From JBBQZU01 sp038207425 (GTDB lineage Bacteria > Bacteroidota > Bacteroidia > Flavobacteriales_D > Cryomorphaceae), in assembly GCA_038207425.1 (NCBI GenBank), contig JBBQZU010000004.1:1-64000 (forward strand): 64,000 nucleotides of DNA, read 5' to 3'. Under the pieces are notes generated by a model. The model made no database searches. It was given only the letters and a program-made list of their open reading frames with translations, and was not told the origin of the DNA. Positions 63,053 through 64,000 of this stretch are shown here, piece after piece. The position numbers and the translations under genes were made by a program. The number at the start of each line of letters is the position of its first letter. Within the stretch, counting starts at the first letter, position 1.

Positions 63053-64000
63053 ATGCACTCCGAACTGTCAAATGAGGACTTTAACAGCATTTCGCGGCAA
63101 AAACTTCGATTGCTAAGGTGCTTTTTTTCCGATTCAGAACCAAAGCTTGTTTCGCTGGCATCATCCGTTCTAAGCCTTTACAAGGCTTCAGGTATTCAAT
63201 CTATCCCCAATATTTACATTGCCCACGGTCCCGACCGGGCTGCAGAAATGTTGCTCCATGCCAGAGGTCGCGATTGTGAAAATTTGTATCTACCTAACTG
63301 TACTTTCGGGCAGCATATAGCGGCTGTTTCAGTTGCTGACCAACTCTTTAATTACACCAATCGTATTTCACGGGAGAGCATACAGAAGATGAAAGGCTAC
63401 TTCTCGGATGAAGCCCTTCTAGAGCTTCGAAACATGGTGTTTGCGGATCTCAATTTTCAATGTGGCCATGCTTATGCCAATATCATCATTGATTCACTTG
63501 TGCAGCGTTACCGCCAAAAGGGATTGCTCTATGATGAGTTGCCTTCGCTCTATCCAAGCAGCAGCGACATTGATTGGGTTGGTTACTATTCAATTTTGCG
63601 AGAAGCTATACATCTCGATATTTCTGTACCGCGGTTTTACGAAAACTTTATACTAAGAGGAGGTTTACTCCTTCATGCCTTTGATTCATTTGCGGTAATA
63701 GTTCTCAGACCGGCTGTGATTTTGCGAAACGAAAACCTCGTGGTGCATAATGAGCGAGGGGCTGCTGTGTGTTGGCCCGATGGCCTTTCATATTATTTCT
63801 GGCACGGAGTGCAAGTGCCTGAAAAGCTTATCATGTCGCCCCAAACGGTTATCTATGATGATATAATCTCTGAAGAAAATGCCGAAGTGAGGCGCTGTTA
63901 TCAGGAAGTTCTTGGCAGTGAGCAGTTTGCTAATATTTTAGGCATTGAGTCTATAGATATAAAAACGGATAAGGCAGGAAATGAACTTGTACTATTCCGC
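63053..64000 (+). CDS. DUF6745 domain protein, partial at the window end
   Basis: 316 codons are visible from the ATG; the frame is open to the last base. N-terminal helical part (SISRQKLRLLRCFFSDSEPK, SLASSVLSLYKASGI, IYIAHGPDRAAEMLLHARGR). The DUF6745 core is clear: ILRGGLLLHAFDSFAVILRP, AVILRNENLVVHNERGAAVC, WPDGLSYYFWHGVQVPEKLI, ISEENAEVRRCYQEVLGSEQ, then a GIESIDIKTDKAGNELVLFR end region. The family is widespread in unrelated bacteria, often in mobile or accessory regions, and has no established function. Co-oriented with the small partner 9 bp upstream. Confidence 0.82.
   Translation, partial: MHSELSNEDFNSISRQKLRLLRCFFSDSEPKLVSLASSVLSLYKASGIQSIPNIYIAHGPDRAAEMLLHARGRDCENLYLPNCTFGQHIAAVSVADQLFNYTNRISRESIQKMKGYFSDEALLELRNMVFADLNFQCGHAYANIIIDSLVQRYRQKGLLYDELPSLYPSSSDIDWVGYYSILREAIHLDISVPRFYENFILRGGLLLHAFDSFAVIVLRPAVILRNENLVVHNERGAAVCWPDGLSYYFWHGVQVPEKLIMSPQTVIYDDIISEENAEVRRCYQEVLGSEQFANILGIESIDIKTDKAGNELVLFR

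Noticed and set aside
1..64000. CRISPR arrays, tRNA or rRNA genes, prophage modules
   Set aside because: No regularly spaced direct repeats, no cloverleaf with a T-loop, and no phage structural genes were seen; a tRNA scan program would settle the tRNA point.

Overview
This window looks like a chromosomal segment of a free-living Bacteroidota bacterium, most likely of the Flavobacteriales type. The evidence is lineage-specific: two type A and one type B type IX secretion (T9SS) sorting domains, the gliding genes gldF and gldG, TonB receptor and DUF4625 genes, a Bacteroidota winged-helix membrane regulator, few Shine-Dalgarno sites, and repeated TAnnTTTG minus-7 promoter elements of the Bacteroidota sigma factor. 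The species cannot be read from the sequence. No rRNA, tRNA, CRISPR array or complete mobile element was found.

Layout. 0-4.5 kb: the end of an IS66-type transposase, a large T9SS type B surface protein, a small secreted protein, and a membrane-anchored regulator broken by three frameshifts. 4.5-8 kb: overlapping DUF3999 and DUF2339 envelope genes. 8-12.5 kb: a gene-poor, AT-rich stretch with a TauE/SafE-like permease carrying an odd tail, a secreted hydrolase and a DUF2306 membrane protein. 12.5-25 kb: housekeeping genes (tRNA threonylcarbamoylation, NAD(P)HX repair, isoaspartyl repair, a glycan-initiating sugar transferase, hydroxybutyryl-CoA dehydrogenase, succinyl-CoA synthetase beta). 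25-38 kb: a DUF5686 outer-membrane protein, a subtilase, guaA, a LysM protein, hemF and a T9SS-exported M1 peptidase. 38-42.5 kb: a likely metal-uptake cluster (His/Cys-rich secreted protein, TonB receptor, two lipoproteins). 42.5-51.5 kb: phosphatase, uvrB, gldF-gldG-DUF4340-like, dnaN, csaA. 51.5-62.2 kb: PhoD phosphatase, AlkB alkane hydroxylase, PEP carboxylase, helicase plus ung, and a BASS transporter. 62.4-64 kb: a CPXCG protein and the start of a DUF6745 two-gene module that runs off the end.

The items most worth a second look are a structured leader RNA with its own promoter and terminator-like stem in front of the BASS transporter (62.08-62.26 kb), the DUF6745 module with its small partner (62.7-64 kb), a terminator-like hairpin whose 3' arm and T-run encode the signal peptide of the DUF4625 lipoprotein (41.7 kb), the triple-frameshift regulator (3.6-4.45 kb), and two tiny membrane-protein genes of 54 and 34 residues. 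Many start codons were placed downstream of the longest open frame because a signal peptide, an ATG overlapping the preceding stop, or a promoter element fixes them.
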